Origin: Nostocoides japonicum T1-X7
Lineage (GTDB): Bacteria; Actinomycetota; Actinomycetes; Actinomycetales; Dermatophilaceae
Length of the DNA: 32,549 nucleotides
Reading direction: 5' to 3'
Assembly: GCF_001046855.1 (NCBI RefSeq)
Contig: NZ_HF570958.1
Coordinates: 592,552-625,100, forward strand
Part shown: piece by piece, positions 17,202 to 24,136 of the stretch
How positions within the stretch are numbered: position 1 is the stretch's first letter
Layout of the letters: every line of letters starts with the position of its first letter
Notes under the pieces: model-generated
What the model saw: only the letters and a program-made list of their open reading frames with translations
Told to the model about the DNA's origin: nothing
The model's database searches: none
Translations under genes and position numbers: made by a program

Positions 17202-17861
17202 TCAGGCGACGGCGCCGGCCATGATGGCGGCCCCGGTGACCGGGTCCTTCGCCGGCTCTCGAAGAGCCAGGCAGATGGCGACCGCCGTGAACCAGAGGGT
17301 GATGACCGCCATCGGCAGCAGCGGGTTCGCGAGCATGAGGAGGGTCGCCGGGACACCGACGACGGCCAACCAGCGCGGCAGCAGGCTGGTCCGCAGGGCG
17401 ACGGCGGTCACCGCTGCCGCGAGGGTCGCCGCGGCGAGGGCGCAGAACAGCACGAGGATGCCGTAGCTGAGGCCGCCGAAGAGGTTGTAGACCGCGGCTG
17501 TCGGCGGTCGTGGGGACAGGAAGAGGTGGGCCATCGGTGCGGCGGACCAGCAGGCTCCCGCGGCGAGGGCGAGCGTGCCCCAGGCCGTTCCGGCGACCTG
17601 GGCGATCCGGGTCGCCACCGGGCCGGCGCCGGCCCGCTCCAGCCGCGTCGCCAGCACGGCCGCGAACACGAGGAGCAGGACGCCGCCGACGCCGAAGCCG
17701 ACGCCCATGAGCAGCCAGGTGCCGTAGCCGTGGGTCTGGGTGTAGGTGGCCAGGTCGGCGTCGGTGACGTCCCCGCCCGGCAGGGTGTCGGAGGCCAGCG
17801 CGGCGATGATCGCCGCGAGTCCCAGCGGGCCGGTCAGGGGTGCGAGTCGTTCGAGTCGCAT
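17202..17861 (-). CDS. Predicted multi-pass membrane protein (DUF4386-like)
   Basis: This 219-residue protein has about six hydrophobic segments and no soluble domain. The segments include LGLAAIIAALAS, GTWLLMGVGFGVGGVLLLVFAAVLA, GILVLFCALAAATLAAAVTAVAL and MAVITLWFTAVAICLAL. The pattern (polar loop after the first helix, then PRWLAVVGVP) resembles DUF4386-type membrane proteins of unknown function, but I hold the family name loosely. The ATG has an AAGGAG ribosome-binding site at a good distance. It is divergent from a histidine kinase-response regulator pair. Such pairs often control a neighbouring membrane gene, so it is a candidate target. Confidence 0.8.
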   Translation of the reverse strand: MRLERLAPLTGPLGLAAIIAALASDTLPGGDVTDADLATYTQTHGYGTWLLMGVGFGVGGVLLLVFAAVLATRLERAGAGPVATRIAQVAGTAWGTLALAAGACWSAAPMAHLFLSPRPPTAAVYNLFGGLSYGILVLFCALAAATLAAAVTAVALRTSLLPRWLAVVGVPATLLMLANPLLPMAVITLWFTAVAICLALREPAKDPVTGAAIMAGAVA

Positions 17862-17996
17862 GAGGTGCTCCTTCGGTCGGTGGAGTGGTCGCCGTCGACG
17901 CTAGGAGCGCCGTCCCGGTCCTCGCGTCGGTCGAGCGGTCGATTCGCGAGGGGCTTGTCGATCCTGCGATGGACGACACGCCGCTGCGGGCACGGC

Positions 17997-18002
17997 TACC
18001 GT
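17997..18002 (+). promoter_or_regulatory. -10 box TACCGT for leaderless histidine kinase gene
   Basis: TACCGT is followed by six bases and the GTG at 18009. No -35 of good quality is visible. The GAGGGG just before the GTG is too close to act as a ribosome-binding site. Confidence 0.4.
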
Positions 18003-18008
18003 CGAGGG

Positions 18009-19214
18009 GTGGCCCTCCTCCGACGACACCTGCTCGACGCGGGACTCCTCCTGCTCGCCGTCGCAGCCCTCGCGACGTCGGTGGGCCAGGGCTCGAGTGC
18101 GGACCGCATCGGGAGCGTGCTCGCCGCGGTGGCGCTCGTCGTCCTTCTCGCCCGACGCCGGCAGCCGCTCGGCTCGGCGGTCGTCGCCTTCGCGATCATC
18201 ATGGTGGGATCGCAGACCGCGCCGAGGGCCTCCGGTCTGGAGTTCTTCGCGATCCTCGCGGTCTTCGGGACGGTCGGGACGTTGCGCAGCCGGCGGGACG
18301 CCGTCGTCGCCTGGGTGCTGGGCTGCGCGACCTTCGGCACCGCGATGGCCCGCAACCCGTCCGTCGGCGGCGCGGGGGACATCGCGCTCACCCTGACGTT
18401 CTGCACGGTGATCTGGGGTGCCGGGTTGTTCGGCGCCGAGCGGGGCAGGGCGGCGGCGCTCGCCCACGCTCGGGCGGACGCCGTCGAGGCGACCCGGGAT
18501 GCCGAGGTCCGCGACGCGGCCGACCACGAACGCTCGCGGATCGCGGCCGAGCTGCACGACATCGTCAGCCACGGACTGTCCATCGTCGTCCTCCAGTCCG
18601 TGGCCGCCCGGATGGCGCTGCGGGACGGGGAGCCTGAGGAGGCGGTCGATCGCCGCCTCGACGCGGTTGAGACGACGGCCCGGGACGCGTTGGCCGACAT
18701 GCGGCGGATGCTCGGACTCATCCAGGTGGGGCCTGACTCCCAACCCGTCTCCTCGCCCGCCGCCGGGCTCGCCGAGCTGCCCGCCCTCGTGGCCCAGCTC
18801 CGCGCCGCCGGCGCCCACATCGAGCTGGAGACGGACGACGACCTCGTCGTTCCCGCGGGCCTGGACGCGACGGCATACCGCATCGTCCAGGAGTCGCTGA
18901 CCAACGTCGTCAAGCACGCTCCGGGGGCTCCGGCGACGGTGCGCGTGCACCACGAGGGAGATCGGCTGCGCCTGTCGGTATGCAACGCCCTGGCGGGTCG
19001 GTCGGCCGACGCCCTGGCGGGTCGGTCGGCCGACGCCCTGCCCGGGGCGGGCCGGGGCCTCATCGGGATGCGGGAACGCGTGGACCTGTACGACGGCACG
19101 CTCGAGGTCGGCGCCGAGGGCGACGAGTTCCGGGTCGTGGCGACCTTCCCGCTGCCCGCGAGCGACCGGCGCCGGCGTGGCCTGCTCCGCCGTGGTGCGG
19201 TGCGGCCGGCATGA
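18009..19214 (+). CDS. Sensor histidine kinase, NarL/DesK type
   Basis: This 401-residue kinase has an N-terminal block of about four or five transmembrane segments (to residue 150) and a short coiled linker. The HisKA_3 dimerisation box ERSRIAAELHDIVSHGLS carries the phospho-acceptor His near 183, and the HATPase domain has N-box QESLTNVVKHA (Asn near 299) and a GRGLIGMRERV G-box. The usual D-box is not recognisable between them. That loop instead contains an exact 8-residue duplication (ALAGRSAD twice, residues 327-342) encoded by a 24-base tandem repeat. The signal sensed is unknown. The GTG start gives a compact membrane N-terminus and fits a leaderless mRNA. Its stop overlaps the response regulator start (ATGA). 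Confidence 0.9.
   Translation: MALLRRHLLDAGLLLLAVAALATSVGQGSSADRIGSVLAAVALVVLLARRRQPLGSAVVAFAIIMVGSQTAPRASGLEFFAILAVFGTVGTLRSRRDAVVAWVLGCATFGTAMARNPSVGGAGDIALTLTFCTVIWGAGLFGAERGRAAALAHARADAVEATRDAEVRDAADHERSRIAAELHDIVSHGLSIVVLQSVAARMALRDGEPEEAVDRRLDAVETTARDALADMRRMLGLIQVGPDSQPVSSPAAGLAELPALVAQLRAAGAHIELETDDDLVVPAGLDATAYRIVQESLTNVVKHAPGAPATVRVHHEGDRLRLSVCNALAGRSADALAGRSADALPGAGRGLIGMRERVDLYDGTLEVGAEGDEFRVVATFPLPASDRRRRGLLRRGAVRPA
18987..19034 (+). repeat. 24-base exact tandem duplication inside the histidine kinase gene
   Basis: The 24-base unit at 18987-19010 is repeated exactly at 19011-19034, and its first six bases recur at 19035-19040. The duplication is in frame and adds eight residues to the ATP-lid region. 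It looks recent because no base differs. Confidence 0.85.
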
Positions 19215-19873
19215 TCGACGTCCTCGTCGCCGACGACCAGGCCCTCGTCCGCGACGGCTTCCGCGCGATCATCGACCGGGAGGCCGACATGCGCGTCGTG
19301 GCCGAGGCCTCGGACGGGGTGGAGGCGGTCGAGCTGACCCGGCGGCACCGACCGCACGTGCTCCTCATGGACATCCGGATGCCACGCCTCGACGGGCTCG
19401 TCGCGACCCGCCGGGTGCTCGCGCTCGACACGCCGCCGCGGGTGCTCGTCCTGACGACGTTCGACCGCAACGACTGGGTCTACGAGGCGCTGCGGTCCGG
19501 GGCGAGCGGCTTCCTGCTCAAGGACGTCCGGGGCAGTCAGCTCACCGACGCCGTCCGGGTCGTCGCGGCGGGTGAGGCGCTCCTCGCGCCGGCGATCACC
19601 GGCCGGCTCATCGAGGACTTCCTGGCCCGGCACGGACTCCCGTCGCCGACGCCCGACGCGTGTCCGCTGAGCGTTCGCGAGCAGGACGTGCTGCGCCGCA
19701 TCGCGCTCGGGGAGTCCAACAGCGAGATCGCGGAGCACCTGTACCTCGGCATTTCGACGGTCAAGACCTACGTCAACCGGCTGCTGACCAAGCTCGAGCT
19801 GCGCGACCGGACGCAGGCCGTCGTCTACGCCTACGAGCACGGCATCGTCCGCCCGGGTCACCTGAGGGAATAG
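19211..19873 (+). CDS. NarL/LuxR-family response regulator
   Basis: This 220-residue protein has a receiver domain (MIDVLVADDQALVRDGFRAII; phospho-acceptor Asp54 in LLMDIRMP; conserved Thr in LVLTTFD and Lys in FLLKDV). A LuxR-type helix-turn-helix follows (LSVREQDVLRRIALGESNSEIAEHLYLGISTVKTYVNRLLTKL, about residues 153-196). Its ATG overlaps the kinase stop, so the pair is translationally coupled and forms a two-component system. Targets are not visible; the divergent membrane-protein gene at 17202 is the nearest candidate. Confidence 0.95.
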   Translation: MIDVLVADDQALVRDGFRAIIDREADMRVVAEASDGVEAVELTRRHRPHVLLMDIRMPRLDGLVATRRVLALDTPPRVLVLTTFDRNDWVYEALRSGASGFLLKDVRGSQLTDAVRVVAAGEALLAPAITGRLIEDFLARHGLPSPTPDACPLSVREQDVLRRIALGESNSEIAEHLYLGISTVKTYVNRLLTKLELRDRTQAVVYAYEHGIVRPGHLRE

Positions 19874-19874
19874 G

Positions 19875-19962
19875 CAGCGGTTCGCCGGCGCCTCGCGGTC
19901 TGCGGCGGTCGCCGATGGCAGCTCGCCGCCGGCGCCTCGCCGTTTGCGGCGGTCGCCGGTGG
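19875..19962. repeat. 44-base direct tandem repeat after the response regulator
   Basis: Two 44-base copies, 19875-19918 and 19919-19962, both run from CAG through GCGGCGGTCGCCG to TGG with a handful of differences. They begin two bases after the response regulator stop codon. No T-run follows. Confidence 0.6.
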
Positions 19963-20130
19963 CGGAGGACGTCCTCGTGGTGGATCGGCTGAGGCCGGGA
20001 CGTCGGCCACCTCACCCACGAGACGTCGCCCTCCTCGGGTCTTCCTCCGCGGGGTCGGACCGAGGAGAGTGGCCGGCGGCCGGGTGGCGGGTGCGGGAAT
20101 GACGCAGCAGACGGTGGGGTTGGTCCGGTC
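19963..20130. other. Upstream region of the MDR oxidoreductase
   Basis: It includes one half-site (20000-20017, minus strand) of the inverted repeat at 251-290. A possible 11-codon leader reading frame (20099-20134, MTQQTVGLVRS) has a stop that overlaps the oxidoreductase start as ATGA. No clear promoter hexamers are seen. Confidence 0.35.
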
Positions 20131-21063
20131 ATGACACGACACGTCGTCGCGAAGGATTTCGGTGGTCCCGAGCAGCTTGAGGTCGTCGAGGTGCCGACGC
20201 CCGAGCCCGGCGAGCGACAGGTGCGCGTCGCCGTCCGCGCGATCGGCGTCAACCCCATCGACTGGAAGTCGTACTCGGGAGCGACGTCGCGGAACCCAGA
20301 GTCGCTCTCGACGTTCGGCTTCGAGCTGTCGGGCGTCGTCGACGCGGTCGGCGAGGGTGTGGACGGGTGGTCCGTCGGGGACGAGGTCATCGCGCACGGG
20401 TTCCACGACGGCGCGTATGCCGATGCCGTCGTCGTGCCTGCCACGACCCTGCTCGCCAAACCGGCTGGCATGTCGTTCGAACAGGCTGCCGTCGTCGCCC
20501 TCGTCGGCGGAACGGCCTGGCACCTCGTCGAGGCAGCGTCCCTCGACGGCAGCGAGACGGTCCTCGTCCACAACGGCACCGGCGGGGTCGGGAGTCTCGT
20601 CGTCCAGCTCGCTCGACTGCGTGGGGCGAGGGTGGTCGCGACAGGAGGCCCCGAGAGCCAGGACCGGTTGCGCGAGCTGGGCGCCGTCCCGCTGGTCTAC
20701 GGTGACGGGCTCCTCGACCGGGTCCGTTCCGCGGCTCCCGAGGGCGTCGACGTGGCGCTCGACTGCGTCGGCACCGACGAGGCGATCGACGTCTCGCTCG
20801 CCCTCGTCGCCGATCCGGGCCGGGTCATCTCCATCGCGGGGTTCGGCCGGGCGGGCGACGGCATCAGACTCCTCGGCGGCGGACCCGGCGCCGACCCGGG
20901 GACGCGGATCCGGACGGTGGGGCGCGCAGAGGTCGTCCGCCTCGTGGCCGAGGGTCGGCTCACCCTCCCGATCGTCGGGACATTCCGGCTCGAGGAGACG
21001 GCGCGCGCTCACGAGGTGAGCCGCGCCGGCCACGTGGCGGGCAAGCTCGTCGTCGTCCCCTGA
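20131..21063 (+). CDS. MDR-family NADP-dependent oxidoreductase (zinc-free, quinone-reductase-like)
   Basis: This 310-residue medium-chain dehydrogenase/reductase has a GroES-like N-terminal half (EPGERQVRVAVRAIGVNPIDWKSYSG, PSTFGFELSGVVDAVGEGV-like core) and a Rossmann domain with HNGTGGVGSLVVQLARLRGARVVATG for NADPH binding. It lacks the catalytic zinc cysteines of alcohol dehydrogenases, which places it with the quinone oxidoreductase/enoyl-reductase-like members. Substrate is unknown. There is no convincing ribosome-binding site; coupling to the short upstream frame ending at 20134 could explain initiation. It appears to be a single-gene unit followed by the tandem repeat array. Confidence 0.9.
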   Translation: MTRHVVAKDFGGPEQLEVVEVPTPEPGERQVRVAVRAIGVNPIDWKSYSGATSRNPESLSTFGFELSGVVDAVGEGVDGWSVGDEVIAHGFHDGAYADAVVVPATTLLAKPAGMSFEQAAVVALVGGTAWHLVEAASLDGSETVLVHNGTGGVGSLVVQLARLRGARVVATGGPESQDRLRELGAVPLVYGDGLLDRVRSAAPEGVDVALDCVGTDEAIDVSLALVADPGRVISIAGFGRAGDGIRLLGGGPGADPGTRIRTVGRAEVVRLVAEGRLTLPIVGTFRLEETARAHEVSRAGHVAGKLVVVP

Positions 21064-21080
21064 ACGCGCCCGTTCAGGGC

Positions 21081-21478
21081 ATTCGGTGAGCGTGCGGCGG
21101 GGTGGGGTTACCTCGACTCCGGTGGCGCCGCGCGGGTGGAGGTATTGGGTGGCCTTCCGGCAGGGTCGGGTTACCTCGATTCGGAGCGGTGCCGGCTGGG
21201 TCGAGGTATGTGGTGACCATCTGACGGGGTCGTCGTACCTCGACTCGGAGCGGTGCCGCGGGGGTGGAGGTATTGGCTGACGTTCTGGCGGGGTGGGGTT
21301 ACCTCGACTCGGTGGGTGCCGCGCGGGTGGAGGTATTGGCTGACGTTGCGGCGGGGTGGGGCCACCTCGACTCGCAGGTCGTCCATCGGGTCGAGGTATG
21401 TGGTGACCATCTGACGGGGTCGTCGTACCTCGACTCGGAGCGGTGCCGGCTGGGTCGAGGTATTCGGTGACGTTCGAG
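21081..21478. repeat. Tandem array of six 63-64-base repeats
   Basis: Units start at 21081, 21144, 21208, 21272, 21335 and 21398, with a truncated seventh at 21462. Each contains a TACCTCGACTCGG-like left part and a GGGTCGAGGTAT- or GGGTGGAGGTAT-like right part; in units 2, 3 and 6 these give a stem of up to nine bases (TACCTCGAC/GTCGAGGTA). Units 3 and 6 are nearly identical, as are 4 and 5 over most of their length. The array fills the gap between the MDR gene and the DUF1905 gene, and its truncated last unit supplies a GTGACG that could serve as -35 for DUF1905. No coding function is seen. Confidence 0.9.
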
Positions 21479-21490
21479 GCATACCGCGGA

Positions 21491-21496
21491 TACCCT
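21491..21496 (+). promoter_or_regulatory. -10 box TACCCT for leaderless DUF1905 gene
   Basis: GGATACCCT is a typical actinobacterial -10 region. TACCCT lies seven bases before the GTG at 21504, and GTGACG at 21467-21472 is 18 bases further upstream as a possible -35, inside the last partial repeat unit. Confidence 0.55.
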
Positions 21497-21503
21497 CGAG
21501 ACG

Positions 21504-21800
21504 GTGGAGGCGACGTTCGACGGTGAGCTCATCTACTGGCGGGGGCCGTCGCCGTGGCACTTCGTCCGGGTGCCCGACGCCGTCGCGGACGCCATCCACG
21601 CCGAGGCCGCCGAGCTGACGTACGGGTGGGGCTGCATTCCGGCGAGCGTCCGGACCGGCGATACCACGTGGACGACGTCGCTGTTCCCCAAGGACGGCAG
21701 CTATCTCGTGCCCGTCAAGTTCGCGGTGTTGCGCGCCGAGGAGCTCGACCTCGGCGACATGGTGCGACTCACGCTGCGGATCGGCCCCACGACCCGCTGA
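21504..21800 (+). CDS. DUF1905 domain protein
   Basis: This 98-residue protein (FDGELIYWRGPSPWHFVRVPDAVADAI, YGWGCIPASVRTGDTTWTTSLFPKDGSYLVPVKFAVLRAEEL, GDMVRLTL) matches DUF1905 over its whole length. This small beta-barrel-like family is of unknown function and is sometimes fused to a YdeI/OmpD-associated domain; here it stands alone. The GTG start fits the TACCCT -10 box seven bases upstream and a leaderless mRNA. It is preceded by the 64-base repeat array and followed by the palindrome cluster at 21846. Confidence 0.88.
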   Translation: MEATFDGELIYWRGPSPWHFVRVPDAVADAIHAEAAELTYGWGCIPASVRTGDTTWTTSLFPKDGSYLVPVKFAVLRAEELDLGDMVRLTLRIGPTTR

Positions 21801-21845
21801 TACCCGCGCGCCCGCTTGGTCCCCTCACCCCGACGGCCGTCCGTC

Positions 21846-21904
21846 GCACGTGCCGAGTTGATGTCGTCTGGCGAGCCTTCCGACGACAACAACTCGGCAC
21901 GTGC
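21846..21904. repeat. Long hairpin of the GCACGTGCCGAGTTG family
   Basis: The 23-base arms (21846-21868 and 21882-21904) match at 22 positions around a 13-base loop. The arms begin GCACGTGCCGAGTTG and end GTCGTC. This would be a very stable hairpin on either strand, and it lies in the gap between two convergent genes, so it may terminate both transcripts. There is no T-run. Confidence 0.8.
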
Positions 21905-21985
21905 ACGGCCGGTCACCGCACGTGCACGGCCGGTCACCGCTCGTGCACAGCCGGTTACGGCACAGCCCACAGCCGGTCACCGCAC
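21901..21985. repeat. 21-base tandem repeats between two hairpins
   Basis: Units GTGCACGGCCGGTCACCGCAC at 21901 (overlapping the end of the first hairpin arm), 21922 and 21943 follow a 21-base period with a few changes. A partial fourth copy lies at 21968-21985. The last unit runs into the next hairpin. The period is a multiple of three, but I see no gene here. Confidence 0.75.
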
Positions 21986-22040
21986 GTGCCGAGTAGATGT
22001 CGTGCTACCCGCGGGTAGGGAACAACAACTCGGCACGTGC
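21982..22040. repeat. Second hairpin of the GCACGTGCCGAGT family
   Basis: GCACGTGCCGAGT (21982-21994) pairs with ACTCGGCACGTGC (22028-22040). The centre holds a perfect 14-base palindrome, CTACCCGCGGGTAG. It lies 35 bases beyond the agmatine deiminase stop codon and may terminate that operon. Confidence 0.75.
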
Positions 22041-22075
22041 GAAGGCAGCCGGGGGCACGTCCCGCCCCGCCCGGG

Positions 22076-23104
22076 TCAGACGCGGGGCTGCTGCTGGGTG
22101 ATGCAGTGGATGCCGCCGCCCCGGGCGAAGAGCGGGCGGGCGTCGACGCCGACGACCTCCCGGCCCGGGTAGGCCTCCGCGAGGATCGCGAGGGACTCGG
22201 CGTCCTGGGGGTCGTCGAACGCGCACGCCACGACGCCGTCGTTGACGACCAGGTGGTTGATGTACGACCAGTCGACCGGCCCCTCGCCGTCGCTGAGGGT
22301 TCGCGGCGCCGGCACGCGGACGATCTCCAACGACGAGCCGCGCGCGTCGCTCGCTGCGAGCAGGGCGGCCTCGATCTCCCGGCAGACCGCGAAGTCGGGG
22401 TGGTCCGGCGCGTCCTGCCAGTGGAGGAGCACGACACCGGGCCGGGCGAACGTCGCGACGATGTCGACGTGGCCCCGGGTCCCGAACTCGTCGTAGTCGC
22501 GGCTCAGCCCGCGCGGGAGCCAGATGCACCGGGTCGCGCCGATCGTCCGGGCCAGCTCGACCTCGACGTCCTGCCGCGACATCGAGGGGTTGCGGCCCGG
22601 GTCGAGCTGGACGGTGTCGGTGACCAGCACCGTCCCCTCGCCGTCGACGTGGATCCCGCCCCCCTCGTTGACCATCGGCGAGTCGACGATGTGGGCGCCC
22701 GCCCGCTCGCCGACGAACACGCCGATCCGGGCGTCCTTGTCCCACGTCGCCCACGACTGGGCGCCCCAACCGTTGAAGACCCAGTCGACGGCACCGAGCG
22801 ACCCGTCGTCCCCGACGACGAACGTCGGGCCGATGTCGCGCATCCACGCGTCGTCCAGGGGGGACTCGACGATCTCGACGCCGCCGTCGACGTGCGAGCG
22901 CGCGACGGACACGTCGGACGGGTCGACGACGAGCGTCACCGGCTCGAACCGGGCGACGGCGTTGGCGACCGCCGCCCAGGTATGCCGGGCGCTCGCCACC
23001 TCCTCGGCGGTGTCACCCAGCGTGTAGCCGCTGCTCGGCCACGCCATCCAGGTCCGCTCGTGGGGCGCCGTCTCGGCGGGCATCCGCCAGCTGAAGGGGC
23101 TCAC
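22076..23104 (-). CDS. aguA: Agmatine deiminase (agmatine iminohydrolase)
   Basis: This 342-residue member of the peptidyl-arginine-deiminase-like fold converts agmatine to N-carbamoylputrescine and ammonia. The conserved pieces are present in order: MPAETAPHERTWMAWP at the N-terminus, DDAWMRDIGPTFV, NEGGGIHVDGEG, RGHVDIVATF, and GGGIHCITQQQPR with the catalytic Cys334 nine residues from the end. The GTG start at 23104 overlaps the nitrilase stop (GTGA), so the two are translationally coupled. Together they form the two-step agmatine-to-putrescine route, used for polyamine synthesis or agmatine as nitrogen source. No arginine decarboxylase or agmatine transporter lies in the window. Confidence 0.93.
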   Translation of the reverse strand: MSPFSWRMPAETAPHERTWMAWPSSGYTLGDTAEEVASARHTWAAVANAVARFEPVTLVVDPSDVSVARSHVDGGVEIVESPLDDAWMRDIGPTFVVGDDGSLGAVDWVFNGWGAQSWATWDKDARIGVFVGERAGAHIVDSPMVNEGGGIHVDGEGTVLVTDTVQLDPGRNPSMSRQDVEVELARTIGATRCIWLPRGLSRDYDEFGTRGHVDIVATFARPGVVLLHWQDAPDHPDFAVCREIEAALLAASDARGSSLEIVRVPAPRTLSDGEGPVDWSYINHLVVNDGVVACAFDDPQDAESLAILAEAYPGREVVGVDARPLFARGGGIHCITQQQPRV

Positions 23105-24093
23105 GACGCCACCCCCGATGCCCTCGTCACGACGGTCGGATCGACACGCACATGCTCCGGACGGATCGGCTCGGTCAGGGCCGAGTACGAGTCGGGACGG
23201 CGTGTCGAGAGGAAGGGGAACAGGTCGAGCCAGTCCTCGCGCTGGGCGAGGTCGAGGTCGGCGACGAGCACCGCCTCCTCGGCCCGCGGTGCCTGCACGA
23301 GGACCCGGCCGTAGGGGTCGACGATGAACGACGAGCCGTAGAACGTGATGAGTCCCTCTGTGCCGCAACGGTTCGGCACGACGATGAACAGTCCGTTGGC
23401 GATCGCGTGGCCCGTGACGACGGACCGCCACAGCGGCTCGGTGTCGAAGTCGGGGTGGTCGGGCTCGGAGCCGATGGCCGTCGGGTAGACGAGGACCTGG
23501 GCGTCGGCGAGGGCGTAGGCGCGCGCCACCTCGGGGAACCACTCGTCCCAGCAGGTCGGCATACCGAGCCGCAGCGCCGGCGAGGCGAGGGCGACGACGG
23601 GGTAGGCGTCCCGCGCCGGACCGGGCCGGAAGTACCGGTCCTCGTAGTAGCCGGCCGTCACGGGGATGTGCGTCTTGCGTGTCCGGCCGAGGAGGTCACC
23701 CGACGGTGCGACGAGGACGGCCGTGTCGAACCCCAGCCCGTCCGCGGCGTCGGCCTTCTCGTAGAGCGAGGCGTGGACATGGACGCCGAAGTCGCGGGCC
23801 GCCTCCCTCGCGAAGGAGACGGTCGGTCCGTCGTCGAGGGGCTCGGCGAGGTCGCTCGGCCGGCCGGTGGGGAGAGTGTCGGCGGGGTACCGGGACAGCG
23901 TCAGCTCGGGGAGGAAGACGACCTGCGCGCCTGCCTGCGCCGCCCGGCGGATCCCGTCGCGGAGCGTGTCGCGCAGCTCGGCGGCATCGTCCCGCCAGCG
24001 ATGCTGGACGAGGGCGACCCGCACCGGCGGGGCCAGCGGCTCCCGGACGCGGGCTGGAGAGGGAGGCACACCGTCAGCGGTGATGAGTCGCAT
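23101..24093 (-). CDS. aguB: Nitrilase-superfamily N-carbamoylputrescine amidase
   Basis: This 330-residue carbon-nitrogen hydrolase carries the full catalytic triad: Glu63 in FLPELTLSRY, Lys140 in TRKTHIP, and Cys181 in GMPTCWDEWFPE. The CWDEWFPE segment and the C-terminal LFPFLSTRRPDSY are typical of N-carbamoylputrescine amidase, which gives putrescine, CO2 and ammonia. Coupling to agmatine deiminase supports this. About 20 extra N-terminal residues precede the fold. The ATG at 24093 is six bases after a CATACT -10-like box, so it may be leaderless. It is divergent from DUF3046 across only 43 bases. Confidence 0.92.
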   Translation of the reverse strand: MRLITADGVPPSPARVREPLAPPVRVALVQHRWRDDAAELRDTLRDGIRRAAQAGAQVVFLPELTLSRYPADTLPTGRPSDLAEPLDDGPTVSFAREAARDFGVHVHASLYEKADAADGLGFDTAVLVAPSGDLLGRTRKTHIPVTAGYYEDRYFRPGPARDAYPVVALASPALRLGMPTCWDEWFPEVARAYALADAQVLVYPTAIGSEPDHPDFDTEPLWRSVVTGHAIANGLFIVVPNRCGTEGLITFYGSSFIVDPYGRVLVQAPRAEEAVLVADLDLAQREDWLDLFPFLSTRRPDSYSALTEPIRPEHVRVDPTVVTRASGVAS

Positions 24094-24099
24094 AGCGCC

Positions 24100-24129
24100 A
24101 GTATGCCGACGTTCCCCGCCGCCTAGACT
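24100..24129. promoter_or_regulatory. Divergent leaderless promoters of aguB and DUF3046 gene
   Basis: On the minus strand CATACT (24100-24105) lies six bases before the aguB ATG. On the plus strand TAGACT (24124-24129) lies seven bases before the DUF3046 GTG at 24137. The two -10 boxes are 18 bases apart, so their -35 regions overlap the opposite -10 and the promoters may interfere. The CATACT box is part of the over-represented word GCATAC. Confidence 0.5.
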
Positions 24130-24136
24130 CGACCGG

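Noticed and set aside
21081..21478. CRISPR array
   Set aside because: The whole 63-64-base unit is repeated, with no unique spacers, and no cas genes are present.
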